Below are positions 35,448 to 43,693 of a DNA stretch of 64,000 nt, one piece after another. This DNA is from Actinomyces sp. UMB0138 (GTDB lineage Bacteria; Bacillota; Negativicutes; Veillonellales; Veillonellaceae): positions 62,001-126,000 of the forward strand of contig NZ_PKMC01000003.1 in NCBI RefSeq assembly GCF_002849225.1, read 5' to 3'. Within the stretch, counting starts at the first letter, position 1; each line of letters opens with the position of its first letter. The translations under genes were made by a program, and so were the position numbers. Below the pieces are notes generated by a model. The model ran no database searches. It was not told where the DNA came from and saw nothing but the letters and a program-made list of their open reading frames with translations.

Positions 35448-36290
35448 TTAGGGGCGCAGGATGGGTAGTACCCCCTGCGCCTCTATCTTTTCCAGCACCG
35501 CTTCGGCGGTAGTATTTTCCGCTAGCTGATTAGGCTTGCCGGTGCCGTGGTAGTCAGAGGAACCGGTTATTTCCAACCCGTAGTGCTGCGCCATTGTGAT
35601 TACTGCTTGCCGCATCTCTGGAGTGTGGTCGCGATGGTTGGCTTCCAAAGCAAATAGGCCGGCCTCTACCATGTTGGCTAATACCGTGGTTGGCACCAGC
35701 TTCTGCCTGGAGGTGGCGCGCGGGTGCGCCCATACCGGCACTCCCCCTGCCCGCCGGATGGCCGCAGTTGCCTCTACTGGATCCGGGGCCCAGTGCTGGA
35801 CGTAGTACTTGTGGCTTGGGTGCAGTACCTTTTGGAAAGCTTCCGTTCGATTTGCAAAAGCTCCTATAGCCACCAGCGCATCGGCAATGTGAGGACGCCC
35901 CACGACTCCGCCCTCGGGGGCAAGCGCGGCCACCTGCTGCCAGGTAATAGGAAAGTCCGCAGCCAGATTCTGTACGATCCGTTCTGCCCGGTGAAGCCGC
36001 GAGTCGCGGCACTTCTTAAAGAACCCCTGCAAGGTGGCATCTGCGGGGTCAAATAAATAAGCCAACAGATGAACTGTGCGCCCTGATGCCGCGCAACTTA
36101 TCTCGGTCCCCCGCAACAGTGCCACCCCTGTTTCGGCTACGCAGTCTGCTGCTTCCTCCCAACCAGCTTGCGTGTCATGGTCGGTCAAACCGAGCACATC
36201 AATTCCGCACGCGGCGCCTTTGCGCATCAGTTCAGCTGGCTTATCCGTGCCATCGGAACGAAGGGAATGGGTATGCGGATCGATTTTCAT
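35448..36290 (-). CDS. PHP-domain phosphoesterase (TrpH/YciV-type, RNase AM-like)
   Basis: Polymerase-and-histidinol-phosphatase fold protein of 280 aa. Metal ligands are visible in HTHSLRSDG (5-13), GLTDHDT, GTEIS, GRPHIADAL, a late WAHP and SDYH near the C terminus. Family members hydrolyse 3',5'-nucleoside bisphosphates or short RNAs from the 5' end. ATG 36290 has TATTCT six bases upstream, so it is probably leaderless. It is divergent from pepP, with a palindrome in the 50-bp spacer. Confidence 0.88.
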   Translation of the reverse strand: MKIDPHTHSLRSDGTDKPAELMRKGAACGIDVLGLTDHDTQAGWEEAADCVAETGVALLRGTEISCAASGRTVHLLAYLFDPADATLQGFFKKCRDSRLHRAERIVQNLAADFPITWQQVAALAPEGGVVGRPHIADALVAIGAFANRTEAFQKVLHPSHKYYVQHWAPDPVEATAAIRRAGGVPVWAHPRATSRQKLVPTTVLANMVEAGLFALEANHRDHTPEMRQAVITMAQHYGLEITGSSDYHGTGKPNQLAENTTAEAVLEKIEAQGVLPILRP

Positions 36291-36296
36291 ACTTTC

Positions 36297-36302
36297 AGAA
36301 TA
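36297..36302 (-). promoter_or_regulatory. -10 box of the leaderless PHP gene
   Basis: TATTCT, then GAAAGT, then ATG 36290 on the minus strand. Spacing 6 nt. Confidence 0.5.
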
Positions 36303-36317
36303 CAGTTCACCAAAATT

Positions 36318-36334
36318 ATTGTGCGTGGCACAAT
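36318..36334. promoter_or_regulatory. Palindromic operator candidate between the PHP gene and pepP
   Basis: Perfect inverted repeat with arms ATTGTGC and GCACAAT around GTG. Its right half contains CACAAT, the apparent -10 of pepP, six bases before ATG 36341. Its left end lies 15 bp beyond the PHP -10 box. A dimeric regulator bound here would block pepP and could affect both genes. No regulator is encoded next to it. Confidence 0.5.
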
Positions 36335-36340
36335 GAGGTT

Positions 36341-37921
36341 ATGACCGAAAAAGAAGACGTAATTAACGAAGATAAACAGGAATTGTCCGACCGCGTCAAC
36401 AATAGGTCCAGGCGCGCAGATTCCATTGCTTTTCGGGAGTTCATTGGAACCCAGTGGGCACCGCGTTCAACTCAGAAACCGGAAAGGGGCGGGGCAGCCG
36501 ATTATCTGCCTGCCCGCCACACGAAGCTTGGCAAGGAATTCAGGGGCGAACGCCTAGTCATTCCGGCCGGCCAGTACAAGGTCCGCAATAACGATTGCGA
36601 CTACCGGTTCCGTGCTCACTCGGCGTTTGCACACCTGACTGGCCTTGGTGGCGAGCAGGAACCCGACGCAGTGCTGGTATTGGAACCACTGACCGACAAA
36701 GAGGGCAATCTGCTTGCCGGTAGGGAAATTCCTGAGGGCTACCCGGAAGATGCCACTCACGTCGGCGTCCTCTACTTCAAGCCCAGGGCACCGCGTAGCT
36801 CTGAAGAGTTCTACGCCGATTCGCGCTACGGCGAATTCTGGGTTGGGGCCCGCCCGTCGCTGGAAGACATGGAAGCAGCTACCGGTCTGCAGTGTGCACA
36901 TATCGACTCCTTTGCGGACGCGCTTGCAAAGGATGCAGGCCAGATCTCGCTGCGAGTCATCGCGGGCCAGGACACGAACGTGGACGCCCAGGTGAATCAG
37001 GTTCGCCAGAGCGTCGGCCTGGCTCATGGAGCCGAGGCGAAGTCGCTCGATGACGCCCTTGAAGAGGCTACTTCCACGATCCGCCTGCAAAAAGATGATT
37101 ACGAACTGGACGAGCTGCGCCACTCCATTGCAATGACCAAGCGCGGTTTTGAAGAGATCATCAAGTCCCTTCCCCGAGCCACCAAGCACTGGCGCGGCGA
37201 GCGCGTGATTGAGGGCGCTTTCGGTGCGGTTGCTCGCGAAGAAGGCAACGGCCTCGGCTACGACACCATCGCTGCAGCCGGCAACCACGCCAATACCTTG
37301 CACTGGATCGACAACGACGGCAAGGTGAACGAGGGCGAACTTGTGCTTGTGGACGCAGGCATCGAAGCTGATTCTTTGTACACCGCCGACATCACGCGTA
37401 CCCTACCTATCTCGGGCAAGTTCTCGCCCGAGCAGGCCAAGGTTTACAACGCGGTACTGGATGCCTGCGAGGCCGCTCTGGCCAAGGCTAACGAACCCGG
37501 CGCGCTGTTCCGCGACGTCCATGACGCCGCCATGGAGGTCTTGGCTCACCACCTAGACGAATGGGGCATGTTGCCGGTCTCTGTCGAGGAGGCGATCTCG
37601 GAAGAAGGCCAGCAGCACCGCAGGTGGATGCCTCACGGCACTAGTCACCACCTTGGACTGGACGTCCACGATTGCGCCCAGGCGAAGAAGGAATTGTACT
37701 TGGATGCCGAGCTGAAGCCCGGCATGGTGTTCACGATCGAACCTGGCCTCTACTTCAACCAGGACGATCTGGCAGTTCCTGAAGAGCTACGAGGCATTGG
37801 CGTGCGCATTGAGGACGACATTGTCATTACCGCCGACGGCAAGGCGCAGCGGCTAAGCGAGGACATTCCCCGCACAGTCGAGGCCGTAGAGGCCTGGATA
37901 GCCGATGTGCAAGGCAAGTAG
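36341..37921 (+). CDS. pepP: Xaa-Pro aminopeptidase (aminopeptidase P, M24B)
   Basis: Cytosolic metallopeptidase of 526 aa removing N-terminal residues before proline. It has an N-terminal domain (FRGERLVIPAGQYKVRNNDCDYRFRAHSAFAHLTG) and a C-terminal pita-bread domain. The five metal ligands are in LVDAGIE and YTADITRTLP (two Asp), MPHGTSHHLGLDVHD (His), TIEPGLYF (Glu) and GVRIEDDIVI (Glu). ATG 36341 has CACAAT six bases upstream and only GAGG two bases upstream, so I read it as leaderless. The 85-residue frame extension overlaps the PHP gene and is rejected. Confidence 0.95.
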   Translation: MTEKEDVINEDKQELSDRVNNRSRRADSIAFREFIGTQWAPRSTQKPERGGAADYLPARHTKLGKEFRGERLVIPAGQYKVRNNDCDYRFRAHSAFAHLTGLGGEQEPDAVLVLEPLTDKEGNLLAGREIPEGYPEDATHVGVLYFKPRAPRSSEEFYADSRYGEFWVGARPSLEDMEAATGLQCAHIDSFADALAKDAGQISLRVIAGQDTNVDAQVNQVRQSVGLAHGAEAKSLDDALEEATSTIRLQKDDYELDELRHSIAMTKRGFEEIIKSLPRATKHWRGERVIEGAFGAVAREEGNGLGYDTIAAAGNHANTLHWIDNDGKVNEGELVLVDAGIEADSLYTADITRTLPISGKFSPEQAKVYNAVLDACEAALAKANEPGALFRDVHDAAMEVLAHHLDEWGMLPVSVEEAISEEGQQHRRWMPHGTSHHLGLDVHDCAQAKKELYLDAELKPGMVFTIEPGLYFNQDDLAVPEELRGIGVRIEDDIVITADGKAQRLSEDIPRTVEAVEAWIADVQGK

Positions 37922-37946
37922 CCCAGGCAAGTAAGCCGATATAGAA

Positions 37947-37975
37947 ATGGCCCCCAAGGATTCCTTGGGGGCCAT
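37947..37975. terminator. Bidirectional terminator between pepP and the peptide ABC operon
   Basis: Perfect 14-bp inverted repeat, ATGGCCCCCAAGGA and TCCTTGGGGGCCAT, around one T. It is followed by CTTCTT on the plus strand and TTTCTATAT on the minus strand, so it serves both convergent units. Confidence 0.85.
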
Positions 37976-37988
37976 CTTCTTGCCTAGC

Positions 37989-39737
37989 CTATTTGGTTTT
38001 GTTACCCATGATTGCTTCCACGTAGTCGGTACGGCCGGCCAACAGCGAACCGCCTGGGACGGCTTCGATCAGCTCGCGGGTGTACTGCGTGGAGGGGTTG
38101 TCGAAGATGTTGTCGGCAGGCCCCTGCTCGACAACCTTGCCCGATTCCATCACCACGATGTCGTCGGCGTTTTCGCGCACTACAGCAAGGTCGTGGGTGA
38201 TGAACAGGTAGGTTAGGTTCATCTGTGCCTGCAGATCGTTTAGTAGGTGCAGGATCTGATCCTGTACCAACACGTCGAGGGCGGATACGGCCTCGTCGAG
38301 GACGACCACTTCGGGCTGCAACGCGAGTGCCCTAGCGATGGCTACGCGCTGGCGCTGTCCGCCAGAGAGCTCGTTGGGGTACCTACGCATTGCCGACTTC
38401 GGTAGGGCTACTAGGTCTAGCAGTCTTGCTACGCGGGCTTCACGTTCTTTCCTGTTCCCCAGCTTGTGGGTGATCAGTGGCTCTTCGATGCAGCGGTAGA
38501 CCGAATACATCGGGTCCAAAGATCCGTAGGGGTTCTGGAAGACGACGGCAAGCTTGCGCCGCATGTCGAACAGTTCCTTGCGCCCCAGGGTCGATAGGTC
38601 GGTCCCCTTGTAGTAGACCTTGCCTTCGGTGGGATCGATCAGGTTCAGGATGATGTTGGCGACCGTGGACTTACCGGAGCCGGACTCGCCTACCACGGCG
38701 GTGGTGGTGCCGCGTCGGACGGCGAAGGACACGTTGTCTACGGCCTTCAGTATCTTGTCTTCTCCCTTGGCGCCGCGCACGTCGAAGATCTTGGTTAGGT
38801 TTTCGACGCGGATAACTTCTTCTTTTGCCTTTGAGCCGGCGTGGGCGCCAAGCAGTTCCTCTTCCGAGTCGTGTCCGGCTGCGTGCGCACTTTGAATGCG
38901 GTGCGATGCCAGCGAGGGCGCTGCCTTTACTAGTCGCTGCGTGTAGGGGTGGGTCGGGTTGGTCAGAATTTCCTTTGACGGACCAGACTCGACCACGCGC
39001 CCACGGTGCATTACTACAAGGTGTGATGCCCGCTCGGCTGCTAGGCCGAGGTCGTGGGTGATGAATAGTACAGCGGTGCCGTATTCCTTGGTCAGCTTCT
39101 CTAGGTGATCCAGGATGCGTGCCTGTACGGTCACGTCGAGGGCGGAAGTAGGTTCGTCAGCGATCAGCAGCTTAGGTTCTGAGGAAAGGCCTATGCCGAT
39201 CAGTGCGCGCTGGCGCATGCCGCCTGAGAATTCGTGCGGGAACTGTCCGGCGCGCCGGTCGGCGTCCGGCAAGCCAGCCTCTTCCAAGATCTCGACGGTC
39301 CGCTTCTTTATGTCTTTGTCCGGTACCGTCTTGTTGGCGTGCAGACCTTCGGCAACCTGGGTGCCAATTCGCCATACCGGGTTTAGGTTGCTCATGGGAT
39401 CTTGGGGCACCATGCCGATCTGGCTGCCACGCAGCTTGATCAGTTCTTTTTCGGACAGGTTGGTGATGTCCCTGCCATCGAACTCGATGGTGCCGCCGGT
39501 TACCTTGCCGGTGCCGGGAAGTAACCCGATGAGCGCTGCCGCGGTGGTGGATTTCCCGGATCCCGACTCGCCCACGATTGCGATCGACTGACCGGGGTAG
39601 ATGGTCAGGTTGGCTTTGCGGACGGCAGGTACCATTCCCGTGGAGGATCGGAAGGCGACCTCTAGGTCGGTGACTCGAAGTAGCGGCTGTCCCGGCCCGC
39701 CGGTGGTGGGCGTGAATTGAACTTTGGAGTTACTCAT
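37989..39737 (-). CDS. Peptide ABC transporter, fused double ATP-binding protein
   Basis: One 582-aa polypeptide with two ABC ATPase domains, equivalent to DppD plus DppF. Each half has Walker A GESGSGKST, a signature (FSGGMRQRALIGIGL and [15 protein letters not shown]) and Walker B (LLIADEPTSALD and VVVLDEAVSALD). The first half carries the oligopeptide extension HPYTQRLVKAAPSL. The second Walker B is followed by EAVSALD, typical of this branch. ATG 39737 shares one base with the upstream permease stop. It energises import of short peptides with the next three genes. Confidence 0.93.
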   Translation of the reverse strand: MSNSKVQFTPTTGGPGQPLLRVTDLEVAFRSSTGMVPAVRKANLTIYPGQSIAIVGESGSGKSTTAAALIGLLPGTGKVTGGTIEFDGRDITNLSEKELIKLRGSQIGMVPQDPMSNLNPVWRIGTQVAEGLHANKTVPDKDIKKRTVEILEEAGLPDADRRAGQFPHEFSGGMRQRALIGIGLSSEPKLLIADEPTSALDVTVQARILDHLEKLTKEYGTAVLFITHDLGLAAERASHLVVMHRGRVVESGPSKEILTNPTHPYTQRLVKAAPSLASHRIQSAHAAGHDSEEELLGAHAGSKAKEEVIRVENLTKIFDVRGAKGEDKILKAVDNVSFAVRRGTTTAVVGESGSGKSTVANIILNLIDPTEGKVYYKGTDLSTLGRKELFDMRRKLAVVFQNPYGSLDPMYSVYRCIEEPLITHKLGNRKEREARVARLLDLVALPKSAMRRYPNELSGGQRQRVAIARALALQPEVVVLDEAVSALDVLVQDQILHLLNDLQAQMNLTYLFITHDLAVVRENADDIVVMESGKVVEQGPADNIFDNPSTQYTRELIEAVPGGSLLAGRTDYVEAIMGNKTK

Positions 39738-40678
39738 TACTTCCTCGCCTTCGGATCCAGAGCATCACGCACTACGTCGCCCATCATGATGAAGGACAGT
39801 ACGGTAATTGCCAGCGCGATGGACGGGTAGAACAGGATCATTGGGTTGGTGCGCAGCGACATCTGTGCCTTTGCAATGTCTCCGCCCCAGGAGACCACGT
39901 TGGTGGGCAGACCCACTCCCAGGAAGGACAGGGTTGCTTCGGTAACGATGAAGGTACCGAGTGCCACGGTCGCATATACGATCACTGGGGCTGCGGAGTT
40001 GGGCAGGATATGCTTGGTCAGAATCTTCCAGCCGGACACCCCAAGGGCTCTGGCGGCGGTTACGAATTCTTCGTTCTTGACAGTCATCACGCTACCGCGG
40101 GTGATGCGCGCAATTTGTGGCCAGCCGAAGGCCGCCAGGATCATTACGACCATCCACACTGTGCGGTGTTCTTTAAACAGCTGCATGATTACGATGGCTG
40201 CCAGGATGAACGGGATCGCGAAGAAGATGTCGGTGACGCGGGAGAGGAGGGTGTCAATCCAGCCGCCGAAGTAACCGGCAAGGGCGCCAAAGATAACGCC
40301 GAGGACGGACACGACTATGGTGGTGAGCACACCGACCAGCACCGAGGTGCGGGCGCCGTGGATGACGCGCGAGTATACGTCACAACCCTGCCGATCGAAG
40401 CCGAAGGGGTGCCCCGGCGCGGAGGCGGCCGAGGACTTGGAGAGTTCGCAGAAGTTTGGGTCGACGGACGAGAAGAGTCCAGGGAAGGCGGCTACGATCA
40501 GCACAATTGCGATGATGACTGCCGACACCCAGAACAGCGGGCGCCTACGGAGGTAGCGCCATGCTTCGCCCCACATGGACGAGGGCGCGCTCTCGTCTGC
40601 TACTGCGTCCACGGCGCCCAGACCAGTTTCGTCTATTTCGCTTACTTGGTGTGCCTGTTCGGGGTAGATGTTAGACAT
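39737..40678 (-). CDS. Peptide ABC transporter permease (DppC-type)
   Basis: Inner-membrane permease of 313 aa. There is an N-terminal cytoplasmic segment, a first helix (PLFWVSAVIIAIVLIVAAFPGLFS) and the DppC/OppC signature FGFDRQGCDVYSRVIHGARTSVLVG. The EAA loop is FVTAARALGVSGWKILTKHILPNSAAPVIVYAT. It starts inside the last 8 bp of the upstream permease gene. Part of a four-gene import operon. Confidence 0.93.
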   Translation of the reverse strand: MSNIYPEQAHQVSEIDETGLGAVDAVADESAPSSMWGEAWRYLRRRPLFWVSAVIIAIVLIVAAFPGLFSSVDPNFCELSKSSAASAPGHPFGFDRQGCDVYSRVIHGARTSVLVGVLTTIVVSVLGVIFGALAGYFGGWIDTLLSRVTDIFFAIPFILAAIVIMQLFKEHRTVWMVVMILAAFGWPQIARITRGSVMTVKNEEFVTAARALGVSGWKILTKHILPNSAAPVIVYATVALGTFIVTEATLSFLGVGLPTNVVSWGGDIAKAQMSLRTNPMILFYPSIALAITVLSFIMMGDVVRDALDPKARK

Positions 40679-41597
40679 AGCGAATCCTTGGGTCTAGAGC
40701 TGCGTAGAGGAGGTCAACTAGCAGGTTGGCCACAATGTACACCAGGACGAGCACGGTGGTGAATGAAACCACGGTGGATGGTTCGCCTTTGATAATTGCC
40801 TGGTAGAGCGTGCCACCGACACCGTTGATGGCAAAGATACCTTCGGTGACAATTGCGCCGCCCATCAGCGATCCGAGGTCTGCACCGAGGAACGTTATGA
40901 CAGGGATGAGTGAATTGCGTAGGATGTGGCGTCGCATTACTGCGCCGTTATCTAGGCCCTTAGCCCGGGCGGTGCGGACGTAGTCCCTGCTTAGGTGTTC
41001 GCTGACAGACTGGCGGGTTAGTCGCAGCACGTAGGCGAACGATACTGCCCCCAGCACGATAGCGGGTAGCAGTAGGGAGGTGAAGGTGACGTTTGAGCCA
41101 ACAGTGATTGGAAGCACTCCGAGTTTTACACCGAAGAGGAACTGCAGCACGAAGCCGATTACGAAGGTGGGGACCGAGATAACAATCAGGGACATGACCA
41201 GGACGGTCGAGTCGAAGATGCCGCCGCGGCGTATGCCAGCGAATACACCGAAGCCTATGCCGAGGACGGCTTCGAAGATCAGTGCCATAACGGCAAGTTG
41301 GATTGTTACCGGAAAGGCACCGGCCATCACGTCGAGGACGGGACGTCCCGAGAAGGTGGTGCCGAAGTCTAGGGTGAGGATGCCCTTCAAGTACAGCAGG
41401 TATTGCACGATTAAGGGCTTGTCGAGGTTGTATTCAGCTCGGATTTGCGCTGCAATGGCCGGGTTTAGGCCTCGGTCTCCGCCAAGGGCGGCAACCGGGT
41501 CACCAGGCATAAGGAAGACCATCGCATATATCAAGAGTGTGGCGCCGAAGAATACCGGAATTGCCTGGAGGAGGCGCCTAAGTATGTATTTTCCCAT
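40671..41597 (-). CDS. Peptide ABC transporter permease (DppB-type)
   Basis: Permease of 308 aa with the DppB/OppB N terminus MGKYILRRLLQAIPVFFGATLLIYAMVFLMPGDPVAALGG. The EAA loop is DYVRTARAKGLDNGAVMRRHILRNSLIPVITFLG. ATG 41597 has AGGA five bases upstream; the extension to 41645 would run through an intercistronic hairpin and is rejected. It overlaps the DppC-type gene by 8 bp. Confidence 0.93.
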   Translation of the reverse strand: MGKYILRRLLQAIPVFFGATLLIYAMVFLMPGDPVAALGGDRGLNPAIAAQIRAEYNLDKPLIVQYLLYLKGILTLDFGTTFSGRPVLDVMAGAFPVTIQLAVMALIFEAVLGIGFGVFAGIRRGGIFDSTVLVMSLIVISVPTFVIGFVLQFLFGVKLGVLPITVGSNVTFTSLLLPAIVLGAVSFAYVLRLTRQSVSEHLSRDYVRTARAKGLDNGAVMRRHILRNSLIPVITFLGADLGSLMGGAIVTEGIFAINGVGGTLYQAIIKGEPSTVVSFTTVLVLVYIVANLLVDLLYAALDPRIRYV

Positions 41598-41617
41598 TCT
41601 GTTCCTCATGACAGGAC

Positions 41618-41643
41618 GATGCGGGGCCACCGGGCCCCGCATC
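41618..41643 (-). other. Intercistronic hairpin after the substrate-binding protein gene
   Basis: 11-bp perfect stem, arms GATGCGGGGCC and GGCCCCGCATC, loop ACCG on the plus strand. It sits between the binding-protein stop (41658) and the permease start (41597) and lacks a T-run. Such hairpins commonly protect the upstream mRNA, so the binding protein is made in excess over the permeases. Confidence 0.65.
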
Positions 41644-41657
41644 AAACCTACTGATAG

Positions 41658-43298
41658 TTACTTCTTTTCGATCTGGTAGTACAGCGGGAAGGAGTCCCAA
41701 CCAAATTCGACGTTTGTAACCTTCGTGGAGTAGCCGCCGTTGACGTTCGAGTACCAGAGCGGGATGGCTGGAAGATCCTTGAGCAGGATCCCCTGAGCCT
41801 CATCATACTTCTTGTTGGCCTTGGCCTTATCGGACTGTAGCGAGCCTTCGGTGACTAGACGGTCAAAATCCTTGTTGGAGTAGCGAGCGTCGTTCGAGGG
41901 AGCGCCAGTCTTGAAGACCGGGGCCAGGAAGTTGAACACCCCCGGGTAGTCGGCCTGCCAGCCGGCACGGAAACCGGACTGCAAGGCGTGGTTGGTAACG
42001 TCGTCACGCATGGACTTGAAGTCGGGGTATGCCTTGCCCTGGGCATTGATGCCGAGGTTGTTCTTCAGCTGGTTGCAGACTGCATCTACCCATGCCTGGT
42101 GTCCGCCGTCAGAGTTGTAGGCGAGTTCGAATGTGCCGTCGTACTTCTTGATGGCATCTGCCTTCTGCCACAGATCCTTAGCGGCCTTGGCGTCGAATTT
42201 CAGTACGTCGTTGCCAGGTAGGTTTTCATTGTAGCCGTCAACAGTCGGAGAGGTGAAGTCCTTGGCCGGGGTGCGGGTGGATTTGAAGATAGTCTTGGTG
42301 ATTTCTTCACGGTCGATAGCTTTAGAAAGTGCTGCTCGGCGCAGGCGGCCTTCCTCATCCATGCCGAAGTGCGGAGCGTTCACATCAATTGTGAAGTTCT
42401 GGAACACGGCGGCGGGCTGGTTTACAGCTCGATCTCCAAGATCCTTCTGGTACGACTCGAAGGCGGAATCCGGAATAGCGTCGATGACGTCGATTTCATC
42501 GCTCAGCAACTTCTGGTATGCAGCATCCTGCTGAGCGAATACCTGGAAGCTGATGCCCTTGTTCTTAGGCTTGCGCGGTCCGTCGTAGTTTTCGTTGGGT
42601 ACCAAATCAATCTTTTCGTTGTGTACCCACCCATCTTTTTCGGCCAACTTATAGGGGCCTGAGCAGACCGGATTCTGGCCGAACGCCTTCATGTCCTTGT
42701 AAGCCACATCAGGAAGCGGGGCAAATGCCTGGTAGCCGAGTCGGTCGGCAAAGTCAGGCGTCGACCCATTTAGTTCCGCAGTAAAGGTAGTGTCATCTAC
42801 TACTTTCAAGCCGTCCATTTTTGGAACGTCTGGGGCTTGGGCACCTTCTTTTTCGGGAGCCGCAGTGTAGCCCTTGATTGCTTCAAAGAAGGGGGCTTGC
42901 GTCTGCGCATTCTTCGGATTGGCCGACCAGTTCCACGCGTCGACGAAGTTCTTCGCCTTCAGATCCGAGCCGTCAGAGAACTTGAGCCCCTTCTTTAGTT
43001 TGAAAGTGAACTTGGTGAAGTCACCGTTGTGTTCAATAGAATCGGCTAGTTCGTTTTCGGTCTTCCCGTCCTTGGTGTAGTAGACCAGTCCCGCGTTAAT
43101 GTTCGTCAAGACTCGGCCGCCACCTACTTCGTTTGTTGCGGAGGGGATGAGAGGATTTTGGGGTTCAGAAATGTTTGCAGTAACGACCTGCGCCCCGTCG
43201 CCACCTGCGTTTGAACCGGAACCTGACCCGCCACATGCGGAAAGGGTCAGCGTTAACGCGGCGGCGGAAACTAGGGCAAGAATGCGCTTATTTTTCAC
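41658..43298 (-). CDS. Peptide ABC transporter substrate-binding lipoprotein
   Basis: Family 5 extracellular solute-binding protein of 546 aa. The signal peptide ends in a lipobox LSAC (Cys22), then a Gly/Ser linker, so it is membrane-anchored. The family 5 signature region is NAGLVYYTKDGKTENELADSIEHNGDFTKFTFKLKKGLKFSDG; an oligopeptide ligand is inferred. GTG 43298 has GGAGGAAATA directly upstream. First gene of the operon, with a 350-bp upstream region that probably carries regulation. Confidence 0.93.
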   Translation of the reverse strand: MKNKRILALVSAAALTLTLSACGGSGSGSNAGGDGAQVVTANISEPQNPLIPSATNEVGGGRVLTNINAGLVYYTKDGKTENELADSIEHNGDFTKFTFKLKKGLKFSDGSDLKAKNFVDAWNWSANPKNAQTQAPFFEAIKGYTAAPEKEGAQAPDVPKMDGLKVVDDTTFTAELNGSTPDFADRLGYQAFAPLPDVAYKDMKAFGQNPVCSGPYKLAEKDGWVHNEKIDLVPNENYDGPRKPKNKGISFQVFAQQDAAYQKLLSDEIDVIDAIPDSAFESYQKDLGDRAVNQPAAVFQNFTIDVNAPHFGMDEEGRLRRAALSKAIDREEITKTIFKSTRTPAKDFTSPTVDGYNENLPGNDVLKFDAKAAKDLWQKADAIKKYDGTFELAYNSDGGHQAWVDAVCNQLKNNLGINAQGKAYPDFKSMRDDVTNHALQSGFRAGWQADYPGVFNFLAPVFKTGAPSNDARYSNKDFDRLVTEGSLQSDKAKANKKYDEAQGILLKDLPAIPLWYSNVNGGYSTKVTNVEFGWDSFPLYYQIEKK

Positions 43299-43648
43299 TA
43301 TTTCCTCCGGGATAGGCCGGAGCGCCCCTGCAAGTGGGGTAAAGGGATTTTTACTCCACCGGAGGTCTCCGTTGGTTTATTCTACTAACGAAGGTAAAGG
43401 CTTTTCCAAATCCAGATTAGATTTCTCCAATGCATCCCCTCCTTGGCCGCTCCTTTTCCGCGCCGATCAAGGCTTTTGCGATATCTCACAGTATGGACAC
43501 AAAGTTCCTAAAGAATTTCCTAATGAGTATTTCAAGAACTCACAAAAGTCCCATTTCTAGAACTTTTAGTCGGGCAAACCCCTTTTTGCGGGACTTTCCC
43601 CACCTAGAAGCGTTGCAGCGACTAGTACCGCCCGATATGGCATACAAA
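43299..43648. other. Upstream region of the peptide-importer operon
   Basis: About 350 bp without a convincing gene. The leader next to the start holds a short hairpin CGGA/TCCG near 43362-43373. Plus-strand frames of 84 and 153 codons across it run into the lipoprotein gene or lack a ribosome-binding site. I see no recognised riboswitch and no clear operator palindrome. Confidence 0.5.
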
Positions 43649-43675
43649 AGCGGGGAGGCATCGCTCCTCCCCGCT
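43649..43675 (-). terminator. Terminator of the amino-acid permease gene
   Basis: 10-bp stem AGCGGGGAGG and CCTCCCCGCT with a 7-nt loop. On the minus strand it is followed by TTTTG. It lies 18 bases past the stop codon. Confidence 0.85.
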
Positions 43676-43693
43676 AGAGATTGATTCGTTGAT

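Noticed and set aside
43099..43684. Two plus-strand frames upstream of the peptide-binding lipoprotein gene
   Set aside because: They overlap the lipoprotein signal peptide or lack start signals; the region is better read as leader and promoter DNA.
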